NCBI GenBank assembly: GCA_020809705.1
Contig: CP085833.1
Location: 5,084,001 to 5,148,000 of the forward strand
Direction of reading: 5' to 3'
DNA length: 64,000 bases
Origin: Calonectria ilicicola
Lineage: Eukaryota > Ascomycota > Sordariomycetes > Hypocreales > Nectriaceae
The notes beneath the pieces are model-generated. The model did not search any database. It saw only the letters and a list, made by a program, of their open reading frames with translations, and had not been told where the DNA came from. A program made the position numbers and the translations under genes. Numbering within the stretch: position 1 is the stretch's first letter; each line of letters begins with the position of its first letter. This document shows positions 46,918 to 57,900 of this stretch, one piece after another.

Positions 46918-47507
46918 ATGTCAGGTCGTATTACCAAGGTTATACCTCATCTTAAGATAACTAAAGCTTATTAAAAGGATATTACTAAATTAATTAATAA
47001 ATTTAATTTCAAGATATCTTATTATTTAGCTTATTTTTGCACTAGGCAGCTATCCTATATTATGGCTGAGGGAAAAAGTTATTATGAATTTTGTATAAAG
47101 AATAAATATTCTAGTTGTGATTTTGGGGGTGTTTCTGCCCAGGCTTATAAGTATATTCCTTCTTTTGCTTTTATATGCTTATTTCTTTTTAGTTAAGTGG
47201 GTTTCTTATAAGAAGGATTGAATTGATAGGAAGAAAGAAAAGGCTAAGGTAGATTTAATAAGTGCTCTAGCTTAATTATAGTGCTTGCGCACTTAGAAGT
47301 ATTATTTATATAAGAAGGTAAAGGAGATGATTTCTTAGGGTTATAAGGATTTGGATGAATTAGAGGAAAAGGAGTATGCTAAGGTGTTAGTATTGTCAGA
47401 GGTATAATTACTTAAAGATTATAGGGTTATTAACTAGAGTAGTTTGCTCAATTTCCTTTATGTTAATTCCGGAGAAATACTTTTAGTATTTTTAAGCAAT
47501 ATGTAAA
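46918..47507 (+). pseudogene. Relic of a divergent antisense accessory frame in element E
   Basis: It starts at ATG 46918 (MSGRITKVIPHLK) and has its first stop after 18 codons, where CAA has probably become TAA. Further codons include a Cys-bearing stretch (YYEFCIKNKYSSCDFGG), a Lys/Arg-rich segment, and an end (..VINWSSLL..GEILLVFLSN) resembling the A/B end (VIDWNAVDLDGLL..GTLPAASS). It has the same position and orientation as in A but little overall sequence similarity, so this is another subfamily version rather than a decayed copy. Confidence 0.6.
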
Positions 47508-50500
47508 GTATTTGGTAGGTTCCTAGGTTATTTCTTTATAGCCTTTCTATTTAATTTTGAATTTCTTATCTTTTTCTCTCCTTTATAGGATTTTTTGACT
47601 TCCTACTGATCTTCTGGGTTTTCTATTTGTAGTTTATAGCTGGGTCTTGTATTAACTTAGATGCTATTACTAGGTTCTAGTAGTAAAATGTAAAAGATAA
47701 AGTGTACTTTAATATTATCTAGGAGGTTAAGTTTATAATTATTTTTTAATATTTTTCTTTTAATAGGGTATAATCTAATTTATATAAAGTTAATTTTTTT
47801 ATTTTATCTTTTTATTATAAGATTTTTTATTGTTAAGTAGATTATATCTCCCTCTGAAAAGGTTAGTCTTTTTAGCCTTTTGAGATTATAATGTCTTTTT
47901 ATAATATTATAAATAAACTTAAGTTTTATTTTTATTTTTTTATATAATTTTCTTAGATTATTTGACTTAATTATAGCTTTTGTTTAAATTATGTCTTCTA
48001 AGGGGGCTTAGTAAGTGTCTAGTGTGAAGCCAAAATTAGTTTTTATTAGTATTGTTTTAATGTTGTGATTATAGGATATATTATATACTAACTATACAAT
48101 AAATAGTTTTTCTACCTAATTAGTTTACTTATAGTTAATGTAGTATTGTAGATATTGCTTAATTTCCTGATTTTAGCGTTTGGTTTGTCTGTCTGTTTGG
48201 GGGTGGAAGGCTATACTTAGCTTATGGTTTAGCCCTATGAGGGACATTAGGCTTTGCCAAAATTTAGATGCAAATGATTATCCTCTATCTGAAATGATTT
48301 TGGTTAGTAATCTATATATAATAATTATATATTGGAAGAAAAGGTAGGTAAATTATTTCTTTTTTATTATTTTATTATAAGGAAGGTAATATATTACTTT
48401 TATAAAATAATTAATAATAATAAAAATACTATTATAGTATATTCCTGTAGTAGGGTCTGCTGATAAGGGGAGGTTAATAATAAAGTCTATTATAATTAAG
48501 TCCTATAATCATTGTATGATAGAAGATGGTTATAATAATCTATATGATTTATATCTTAGTTTTTTAGAGTATTAATATAGGCTATATTCCTTATATACTT
48601 GTTCAACTTTTTTTTCATCTTATTAAAGGAAAATATCTATTTGACTTATTTAAGGGTTTTATTAATACCTTTATAGTTATATAAGGGATATTTATAAATA
48701 TCCCTTATTAACTTTATTTAATATTCTTCTAACACTTATAAGTAGTCTGTTTTTTCTTTTTCTAAAAGTATTAGATTATATTTTTCAATTTTTTTTAGTA
48801 GTAGATTGCCTTATTCTACTTATTATATTAGTATTTCTATAGTAGTGGTTCTGGTTATATATAGTAATCCTCCTACTCTTATAGTAATAATTATTTTCTT
48901 TATTTCTATTATTATTCTACTAATTAAAGCTTATTCTAGTCCTTTATTAGTATTATAGATTAATAATTTTTCTTATATTTTTGGTTTTTTTATATTATAG
49001 TTAGGTTGGCGGCTGATTGCATTAGTGTGGCTGTTTTTGGTTCCTTTAATATAAATAATTTAATAATTAAATTTGGATAAATATTCTGTATATTGTAGTT
49101 ATCTTTTATTGAGTTTTTAAGTAATTGTAAAGTAGGTAATGTTTTTATAATTAATATATATTATGATTTTGTAGTTACTTTTTAAAAGATATTATTAGAA
49201 TTCTTTAAAAGTATTAATAATAATAAGGAATTCTTTATTATAGATAGAGTAGTTTAGCTTAGGGCTATATAGCTTATATAAGTAGAATACTATAGGATAT
49301 AGGTTTCCTTGTTCATCTTATTGTCTAATCTAGGCCCCTAGGGCGAAGTCTGATGTATTAGTTTCTAGCTTTATGGGTTTATTAAGGTTGAATATTATAA
49401 GGATAGATTCTTCTAAAATAGCATTTTTTATAACTTTAAATAATTATTATACTTTATTTCCTTATTAAAAGGTAATTCCTTTTTAGTTAGTTCTATTATG
49501 TTTAAGGTGATTTTATTAAATCCCTTAATAAATCTTTAGTAATAGTTAGTAAATCCAAGGAAAGCTTATACTTCCTTTATATTAGTAGATTCCTTCCAAT
49601 CTTTTACTATAATAACTTTCTTTAGGTTTATATGAATTTCATTAGGGCTAATAATATATCCTAAAAATTCTATTTTTTAAATATAGAACTTACTTTTTTT
49701 AATTTAATTAAAAGTTTAGTATCTTAGAGGGCTTTTAAGATCTTATAAATATATTCTTTATATTCTTCTTTATTTTTAAAGAAAATAAGGATATTATCTA
49801 AGTAGTAGATAATAAAGATATCTAAGTATTTTTATAATATATTAATTATTATTTGTTAAAATAATATTAGTGTATTTATAAGTCTAAAAGGTATAATTAA
49901 ATATTTAAATAATTTAAACTTAATTTAAAAAGCAGTTTTCTATTTATATCCTTCTTTAATATAAATAAGATTATATACTTCTTTAAGATCTAAAATAGTA
50001 AAGATATTAGCTTTATAAAGGCAATCTTTTATTTTATTAATTAATAGTAATAGAGTATAATCTTTAATAGTAATATTATTAAGCTATCAGTAATCCATAA
50101 TAAGGTATAGCTTCCTATTTTTCTTAGGCACAAATATAATAAGGTAACCAGCTTTAGAGTTTAAAATACAGATATATCCCTTTTTAAGTATATCTTAGAT
50201 ATATTCCTTTAAGATATCAAGCTCAATTTAATTAAGATTATAAATAGGGTAAAATTAGGTATTAGATCTATTTTTAAGGATGATTTTGTAATCCTACTAG
50301 CTAAACTTAGGTAGTCTAGTGTCTAGTTCTTCTATAAAGAGCTTTTTATAGATTTAATACTATAGAGGTATATTGTATAGTTTGTCTGTTTCTGCTTTAG
50401 CTTTTATTTCTTTAAAGCTTTTATTAATTTATTAGAATTATATTCTAAGGTAGATAATTGTTCATTATCTTTACTTTTTCTAATTATTCTTATATTTATA

Positions 50501-52850
50501 TTTTATTTCTTTAAGTAATAAAGATTCTTCTTTACTTATATCTTTTACTTGATTAGGGCTAAAAGTTCAAGATCTTTTATTATATTTTATAAAAATATCA
50601 CTAGCTATATTATACTCCTTAGGTATTTGCACCTGGCTAATACACTAGCAGATATTAAGGTTATATTAGTATAACTATAGGTACCCTAAGACTAGATTAT
50701 ATTATCTAATATTAATAATATTAAAGGTTATTCCTTAGTTCTTTCCTTTAATAAAGACTTTTAGGTAATTAATCTTCTTATTTATAATACTATTATTATA
50801 TCTAAAGGATATTCCTTCTATATTAATGATTTTGTATAGGTTGACTTTTATTATTTATAATAGTTAAAGTTTATTAATTATTTAAGAATTTATATAATTT
50901 CACTTAACTCCACTATCTACTATAGTATTATACTACTTTCCTTTAATTCTTACTTCTATTTCTAATTATTATTAAGATTACTTTTTAATTATAAAATATA
51001 AAGCTTTTTTAAGAAGTTCTTTTAATAACTCTAGAGGTTATTACCCTAGTTGCTCCTACTACTCTTTTATAGAGGGCTCTGCTTATTTTTTAGTTTTATT
51101 TAATACTAGGCTATTACTTTATTTATTATATAGATATTACATTTAGGATCTTAACATTCATTTTAAGGCAGCTTACTGCAATTAGGGAACTTAGGCTTAC
51201 CTAGTTCTAATATAGTAAACTAGTAATAGGGGTTTCTTTCTATTATTTTATATTAGTTGAAGTATCTTCTATAAGCACAGTAAATAACTATATCTTCTAC
51301 CTTAATAGGAAAGTATGCTATATGCTACTTTTATTCTATATATTAGAGGTAATTATGATTATAGTAGCTTACCTATAAGATATTTTTATATTCTTTATAT
51401 ACTATATTTAGTTTAAGGTCATTCTCCTTATATTAAATAGATTAAAGATTATAGTTTTTTAGTTGCTATTTATTTTATATAAGTAGAAAGACTTTATCTT
51501 TATCCTACAAGGGTTCTCTAACTTATTAGGCCATTCTTTTAATACTAGTTATCTATTTTCTATTTCTATTTTTATTATAAGTGTAAGTATTCTACTATGT
51601 TGGTGCTTTATTAGTATATATATTTAAGATAGATATAAGGATTCCTATCTTCTTAGCTTGTTTTAATTATTTATAGGGAAGGCAGGACTAGCCTTTTTAT
51701 TAGGTTGATTATGCTTTTCGGATAGCTTTATTGATTTCTTATTATGGAGTAAGTTTTACCTTGTATAATTTATAGTTTTCTATATATTATTTAATTATAG
51801 TGGTTGGTTTATATTTCTTAATGATAGTAAAAATAACTTTTCTTATAATATTCTCTTTTCCTTCTAATACTAAGGTCTATTGAGTTTTTATAGTATTGAG
51901 TTGTTTTTATTCTTTTGGTATAGGTTTAAACTGATTTCTTGTTTTTAAGGAGTGGTATTTGAAGGATTTATATTCTTTTTTCTATAGTTAAAGTAGGTAA
52001 TCTTATTTTTATTATATCTCTAGGTAGCATTAAGTTCTATTAGCCCTAAATAAGTCCTATATGTAGTGCTTTATTGCTTATTTTAGGTTTTTTTTTATTT
52101 AGGATATATAGGTTTTTATTATTTTAAGCATATTCCTTACATTAATTAAATTATCTTTTATTAATCTTAATAGCATTTTTAATATATTTTAAGAGTTTTT
52201 CTAGCCAATCTTTTTTATAGATTTTATTCTTAACTTCACTCTTTAAGCCTCTATAATAAAGTTCTATTAGTGTATTATCATCCGAGGCTATTTATACTAT
52301 AATCCTTTTAAACTTGGCCAAATACTAGCTACAGGATTTTATTTATTTAAGTTTATATAATTAATTTATAACTTATTATTCTATATTAATTATATTAAAA
52401 TTATCTTTAATAGTAATTTCAAAATATTCCCAGTCTTTAAAGATCTCTTAGATCTCTTCATTTTAGTTAGCATTATCCTCATTTTCCAGATAATCTCTTA
52501 TAATAGATTCAAACCATACTCCTACATCTCCTTAAAGAAGGGTTTTAGTATATAGTATCTAGGCTTCGGGGGTTACAAGTTGTGTTAGGAAAAAGTGAAA
52601 GTATCCCTTCATTCGGGTGAGGAAGGGGACTATATTGGCAGCCTTTTCTAGAAAGAGCTCTAGGATTAGGGATCTTAGAATTTTACTAATATCTTTATCT
52701 TTATTTCCTTTAATTATAGTAGTTCTGGCTTTTTCTACTTTAAATTATATTTATATATTTATAAGTTTCTTCTTAACCTATTATAGTTCTATAGTTAACT
52801 TAGTATTATTAGGAGAAGTAATAATGGTAAGGTTCTTTTTAGATATTATT
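47508..52850 (-). pseudogene. RIP-decayed gag and pol of element E
   Basis: Gag is at 52850-51050; then protease, RT, RNase H, integrase and chromodomain run down to about 47510. Everything aligns collinearly with A without large gaps. The integrase has six T at about 48560 and four G near 48470, where A and B have five and three, so E keeps what looks like the ancestral integrase frame. Stops are dense. Confidence 0.88.
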
Positions 52851-52899
52851 ATTATTTAATTATTAATGTAGGTAATTAACTGAATAAGAGCTTTTAATA

Positions 52900-53298
52900 T
52901 ATAATAGTTTAGTTAATTTCTAACTTAATAAACTAATTAGAATAAAGGGTTTATTATTAGTAGGATGGTTAGGTATGTTATAGTAAATAAAGTAATAGAA
53001 GTATTATATTAGGTAATAATCAATTACAATTAAGGTAACCAAGTTATATTAAAAGCTAATTAGTTCCCTCCCTTACAGTAAGATCTGATCTGTCTATATA
53101 CTACTATATCTAAGGTTCTATTATTACAATGGTTGAATAGGATTAGTTCAATAATATTCATTGTAACCTTCGGTAATATCGAACAGGGGCTGTTCGACTT
53201 TGCTCTTATTGGTTGGTTATATGGGTCCAGGGTAGTTTTATTATGATTGGTTGGGGTTCTGCCTGTGGTCACCGCCTTTAGGTGTTTAGGTCATAACA
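52900..53298 (-). repeat. 5' LTR of element E
   Basis: 399 bp. Its left end is decayed (TATAATAG), while the last 200 bases are nearly clean. It is followed by ataat. Confidence 0.9.
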
Positions 53299-54282
53299 AT
53301 AATCACATCTTCTACCTTAATAAGGAAGCATACTATATACTATTTTTGCTCTATATATTGGAGGTAGTTGTGATTATAGTAGCTTACCTATAAAATATTT
53401 TTATATTCTTTATGTACTATATTTAGTCTAGGGTCATTCTCCTTATATTGGATAAATCGAGGATTGTGGTTTTCTGGTTGTCATTTGCTTTATATAAGTA
53501 GGAAGACTTTATCTCTATCTTATAAGGGTTCTTTAATTTATTAGGCTATTCTTTTAATATTAATTGTCCATTTCCTATTTCCATTTTTATTATAAGTATA
53601 GGTATCCTATTATGCTGGTGCTTTATTAGTATATACATCTAGAATGGATATAAGGATTTCTATCTTCTTAGCTTATTCTAACTATTTATAGGGAAGATAG
53701 GACTGGCCTTCTTGTTAGGTTAATTATACTTTTTAAATAGCTTTATTGATTTCTTATTATAGAGTGAGTTTTACCTTATATAACTTATAATTTTTTATAT
53801 ATTACTTAATTATAGTAATTAGTTTATATTTCTTAATAATAGCAAGAATAACTTTTCTTATAATATCCTCTTTTCCTTCTAGTACTAGGGTCTATTAAGT
53901 TTTTATAATATTAAGTTATTTCTGTCCTTCTAGTATAAGTTTAAATTGATTTCCTATTTTTAGGGAGTAGTATTTAAAGGATTTATATCCTTTCTTTCCG
54001 TAGTTGAAGTAGGTAATCTTACTTTTATCATACCCCTAGGTAGCATTAAGTTCTATTGGTCCTAAATAAGTCCTGTGTACAGTGCTTTATTGCTTATTCT
54101 AGGTTTTTCCTTTATTTGGGATATATAGGTTTTTATTATCTTAAGTATATTCTTTATATTAGTTAAATTATCTTTTATTAATTTTAATAGTGCTTTTAAT
54201 ATACTTTAAGAGTTTTTCTAGCCAGTCTTCCTTATAGATTTTATCCTTAACTTCGCCCTTTAGGCCTTTATAGTAGAGTTCC
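53299..54282 (-). pseudogene. Terminal gag fragment of element D
   Basis: It continues D gag from 46399 across E and ends abruptly at ..tagtagagttcc. The first 200 or so codons of gag, the primer-binding site and the 5' LTR of D are missing. It is decayed, with some clean patches (53990-54110). Confidence 0.85.
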
Positions 54283-54821
54283 TGTAAGGAGGTTATAATA
54301 GAAATATAGTGGGAAATATATTTCTAAGAGCGCAAATATAAGGAAGATAATTAATATTCTTAGATATTAATAATCTTCAAAAACAGGAAATAAAAATAAT
54401 ATATTTTATATATATATAATATATAAAATAAAGAAGTTATAGAGGAGTGTTTTAGTTAGGTTGAATAATATGATATTGATGATTAATAATTAATGACTAA
54501 TGACTTATATCTGATATCCCTTTTCTTAGTTGGAAAGGGTCCCTAGTTATATAGACAAATTTTCCTTCTCTTCCACTTATACAAAAACGTTTAAGCTTTT
54601 AGGCTAGTCTTAAATAGGAGAAATAGTTTTGTTTTTCTTCCGTTTTCAGCACTTGGTTTTGAACTTAGCTGAATCCAGCTGCCAGATCCGACTGACCGGA
54701 TCCGGTCTTCCGGATCTAGTATTTCTGGATTAGGAAGGTTAGTCCGGTTGTGCTCAGAGGAGCCCAGGGAAATCCGGCTTAGCTTTCCTATTTAGGAAGG
54801 TAGGATAATAATATCCTTACA
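54283..54821 (-). repeat. LTR of the second family at the right edge of the repeat block
   Basis: 539 bp, the reverse of 14585-15123 with scattered C/T differences. It is flanked by gttcc on the left and gagct on the right, so there is no duplication. On its sense strand the bases just upstream (AAAAGGTGGTAG) look like a polypurine tract. It may therefore be the 3' LTR of an element whose interior was lost, or one side of a deletion. Confidence 0.85.
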
Positions 54822-54974
54822 GAGCTACCACCTTTTACTATACTTATAATTATTAATATAATTAAAATATTATTAATAATATTAAGACTTTAATAGCTTA
54901 AGATAGAAGATTTATATAAACCTAGCACAATAATACTATAGGTATATTAGCAAACCCTAGCTCAATATGAAGCT
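54822..54974. other. AT-rich junction DNA
   Basis: About 150 bases of decayed AT-rich sequence lie between the LTR and the PKS-NRPS relic. I see no gene; it could be the internal edge of the second-family element. The change to GC-rich coding DNA occurs at about 54975. Confidence 0.5.
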
Positions 54975-57900
54975 ATTAATAACGATAATGAGGCTGCGGT
55001 AGCCCCAGCAGCCTCGCCTTCCAGCAGCGAGGTTGATCGAGGGATGTTGAGCTCGCTCAGAAGGATGTCGAATGGGACCTGCGAATGTGCGAGCGCACCA
55101 TATACGATATCGCGAACACCTCGAATCGTAGAACTCAATTTGACATCTGGCTCGCTTCGGTGGAAGTGAAGGGGAAGCAGGTTGAGGAAAAGTCCGGCGC
55201 TGTTCATGAAATCCTTGTCAACACGGTTGGCATCAGTCATGCCAATGAAGATGTCCTGGGTGCTGCTTGGAAGTAGGTTGAACAGAAGGGTTTGCAACGC
55301 GCTCAAGTACACGTGAAATGTAGTGGCCTGATTCCTGCGAGCTAGGTTCCGCAACCTGGCAGCGAGCTTATATCCGATTTTAATCTTGGCTTCTTCTTGT
55401 TCGTATGAGGTCAAAGCTGGCCTCGTCGTGCTGGACGAGGAAAATGGTAAGAGCTGAATAGGCTTGAGGTATGCATCATCTGAAGCCAACGCATCTAGAT
55501 GATATCCAACTGACTCCTTCAACGCACCCAGTTCATATAAAAGTCTCTGTTTATGAGCAAAAGAACGATATTGGGATTCTACAGGCAGCGGTGGCAGGTT
55601 CTTGGTTGTATAGGCCGTCTCAAGATCCTTAGTCAAAACGCTGAAAGTATACCCGTCAGCCACAATATGATGCATTGCCGTGATTAAAAAATGGGTTTGA
55701 TCCGATAGTGTAAGTAGAAGCATCTTGCATGTCTTTCTACTTCCCAGATCCCATGTCTCATTTCGCACTGCTTCAAGCACATCATGAGCTTCGACCTCTG
55801 AATTAATACTCCTATGGGTCAATCTCAGCAATGATTTAGACGCAATTCCCTGTCGTGCCTCTCCTTCATCACCCTCACCTACCCAAAAGAAGCGGGTGCG
55901 AAGGATCTCATGACGTTCGCCAACCAGCGTCACAGCGTCTTCTAGATCACCAATACGCAGAATCCCCGTCAACTTGACCATGACCGCCATGTTAAACGCT
56001 GTTTTATCCGCGAGATACTGGTCCAGGAACCAGAAGCCTTCCTGGCCTAGCGACATCTGACATGACATGTCGTCAGACAAGATTTCTTCGGGGGGTTGAA
56101 TATTTGGGACTGACTATTTATCGACATCTTCTTGTTTGAAATACGTGGAAAGCAACTCCAAGGGTGTTTCTGGAGTATGTGTCCCCGAAAGTGGTGTCTT
56201 ACTTGGCGATTCATCGGTGTGTGAGCTGCTGTCGCCAGCGGTTGACCCAGCATGGGTTTGCTTCACGGATGTGTCCTTCTCAGAAGCATCAGACGCCGGG
56301 TTCTCCGACATCTGCTGTAGCGGCTGCGAGCAAATATTGTGACTCTTCACACCCTCTTCAAGCTTAGACACGTCAACGATGGTAGCAGGCAACAGCTTGA
56401 TAGCCTCGCCCAGAAGATCAGCAATAGAGTTGCCGCCCAAGATTTTCAACACTGGGAAGTCAATCATCAATTCTTTGACAAACCAGGAGCGAATCTCGAC
56501 TGCCATCAAAGAGTCAACACCCTGTTCCACAAAAGTCATCTTCTCGTTGATGTTCTCGTCGGGCGACACAGCAAGAATTCGTCGCAGTCGGGCGAGGAAG
56601 CATTCTTTGTTTTGGCACCGTCAGCAAAGACCAAATTCCCAATAGGGCATCAAGCGTATACATACCTGCGATAATTGAGAGAGCATCCACCTTCGTCTTG
56701 GCAGAAGCGAGTTGAGCCCGGATGGGCTGTGCCAAAGACGATTTTCCAGTAGATTGCTGTTCATCGTGTCGCTCTAGAATGAAGTGACTTGCCTTAGGAT
56801 CTCTGAAATAGCTGTCCAAGGCTCGTTCACCAAGATAGATTGGAGTGATACCTGTTACGAGCTCACCTCGTCCTGGGTACTCAGGGTTACCAATAACAAT
56901 AGCCTCGGCAAACGCATAATGGAGATCCTTCTCTGCCATGGTTCTGTAGCCCATTTTAAGGAAGGTATGCTCATCTACAACCGAGTCGCGCTCGACATAA
57001 CCGATGCCGATGATGGAGCTAATGTCAATCGAAGAGGCTGCCAGACCGCGCTTCTTGCGCTGGGCTGCGAGTGAGCACATGAACTGGTTGCCTGCAACAT
57101 AGTTGCTCTGTCCTCGATTACCCAAGACTGCGGCAGTGGACGAGAAGAAGATGAAGAAGTCTAGTGGGATATCACGGAAAATCTCCTCTAAAATAATCGA
57201 TCCAAGTACCTTGGGGTTAGTAACCTTCATGAACTCGTCGTAAGGCATATTTTCAAAGAGGTTATCCAAGAGAACCATGGCACCATTTGCGACCCCTGCA
57301 ATTTGGGGCATAGTCTTGACGATGGTATCGTAGCACTGGTGAGCAGACTCCCGACTGGTGACATCCATCGGAATAGCCTTGACAGTGGCTCCTAGCCGTT
57401 CCATGAGGTTCGTAAAGACGGGATTCACTCTGGGGTTTCGACTGGTTAGGACCACATTTCTGGCTCCGTGTTCCACCATCCACCTGCAAAGAGATTGTCC
57501 AAGTTCGCCAGAAAGACCCACTAAAAGATACGTTTTGTCCGCTCGGAAGAGGTTGCCATCGTCAACAGGGTGTACCACGGCTTGAACTGACTGGCTTGTG
57601 CAGTCAACTAAAGCGAATTGACTCCATTTGCGCAAGGTCGCGCAAAAAGTTAGCGACTGACGGATGAAGCTCATGGATAATGAGGGCACTCCCTCTGGCC
57701 GCACGCTGAATAATTACGTGAGCGACCAAATATGACGAGAGGGCAGATAAACTCTGGACCAAGTCGACACTTTGTACCGTGATAGACCAGTTCCTAGGGA
57801 CTGTTGCAGGTGAATCGGCAGTGGGAGATAAGGCAACAACAGCCTCTTGAGAGGCTGTATCAATACCTGCGATCAGTCTTAAACGACTTCCTTGTACAAT

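Larger units (their letters stand above)
46400..53298 (-). mobile_element. Ty3/gypsy element E, complete but RIP-decayed, TSD ataat
   Basis: The LTRs are 399 bp (46400-46798, 52900-53298) and the flanks ataat (46395-46399, 53299-53303). Total 6899 bp with no nested insertion. The order is the same as A: gag at right, pol, then the antisense accessory relic near the 3' LTR. The LTR middle (GACCTTCGGTAATATT..) differs from A/B and C, so it is a third subtype. It is inserted in D gag. Confidence 0.92.
16685..54282 (-). mobile_element. Ty3/gypsy element D, RIP-decayed host of the nested insertions
   Basis: D runs right to left on the minus strand: partial gag 54282-53299, [E inserted 46400-53298], gag/protease/RT 46399-41973, [C inserted 21296-41972], integrase and chromodomain 21295-17800, antisense-frame relic, and 3' LTR 16685-17080. 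Joining the D pieces across each insertion reproduces the order of the intact copy, with matching TSDs at C and E. It also holds pogo-type transposons at 18182-20041 and 43702-45561 and a solo LTR at 20150-20561. The 5' part of gag and the 5' LTR are missing; the right end stops at an LTR of another family. Confidence 0.85.

Noticed and set aside
46747..46974. 75-codon frame on + at the inner edge of the E 3' LTR
   Set aside because: It starts in the LTR and differs in frame from the accessory relic that begins at 46918.
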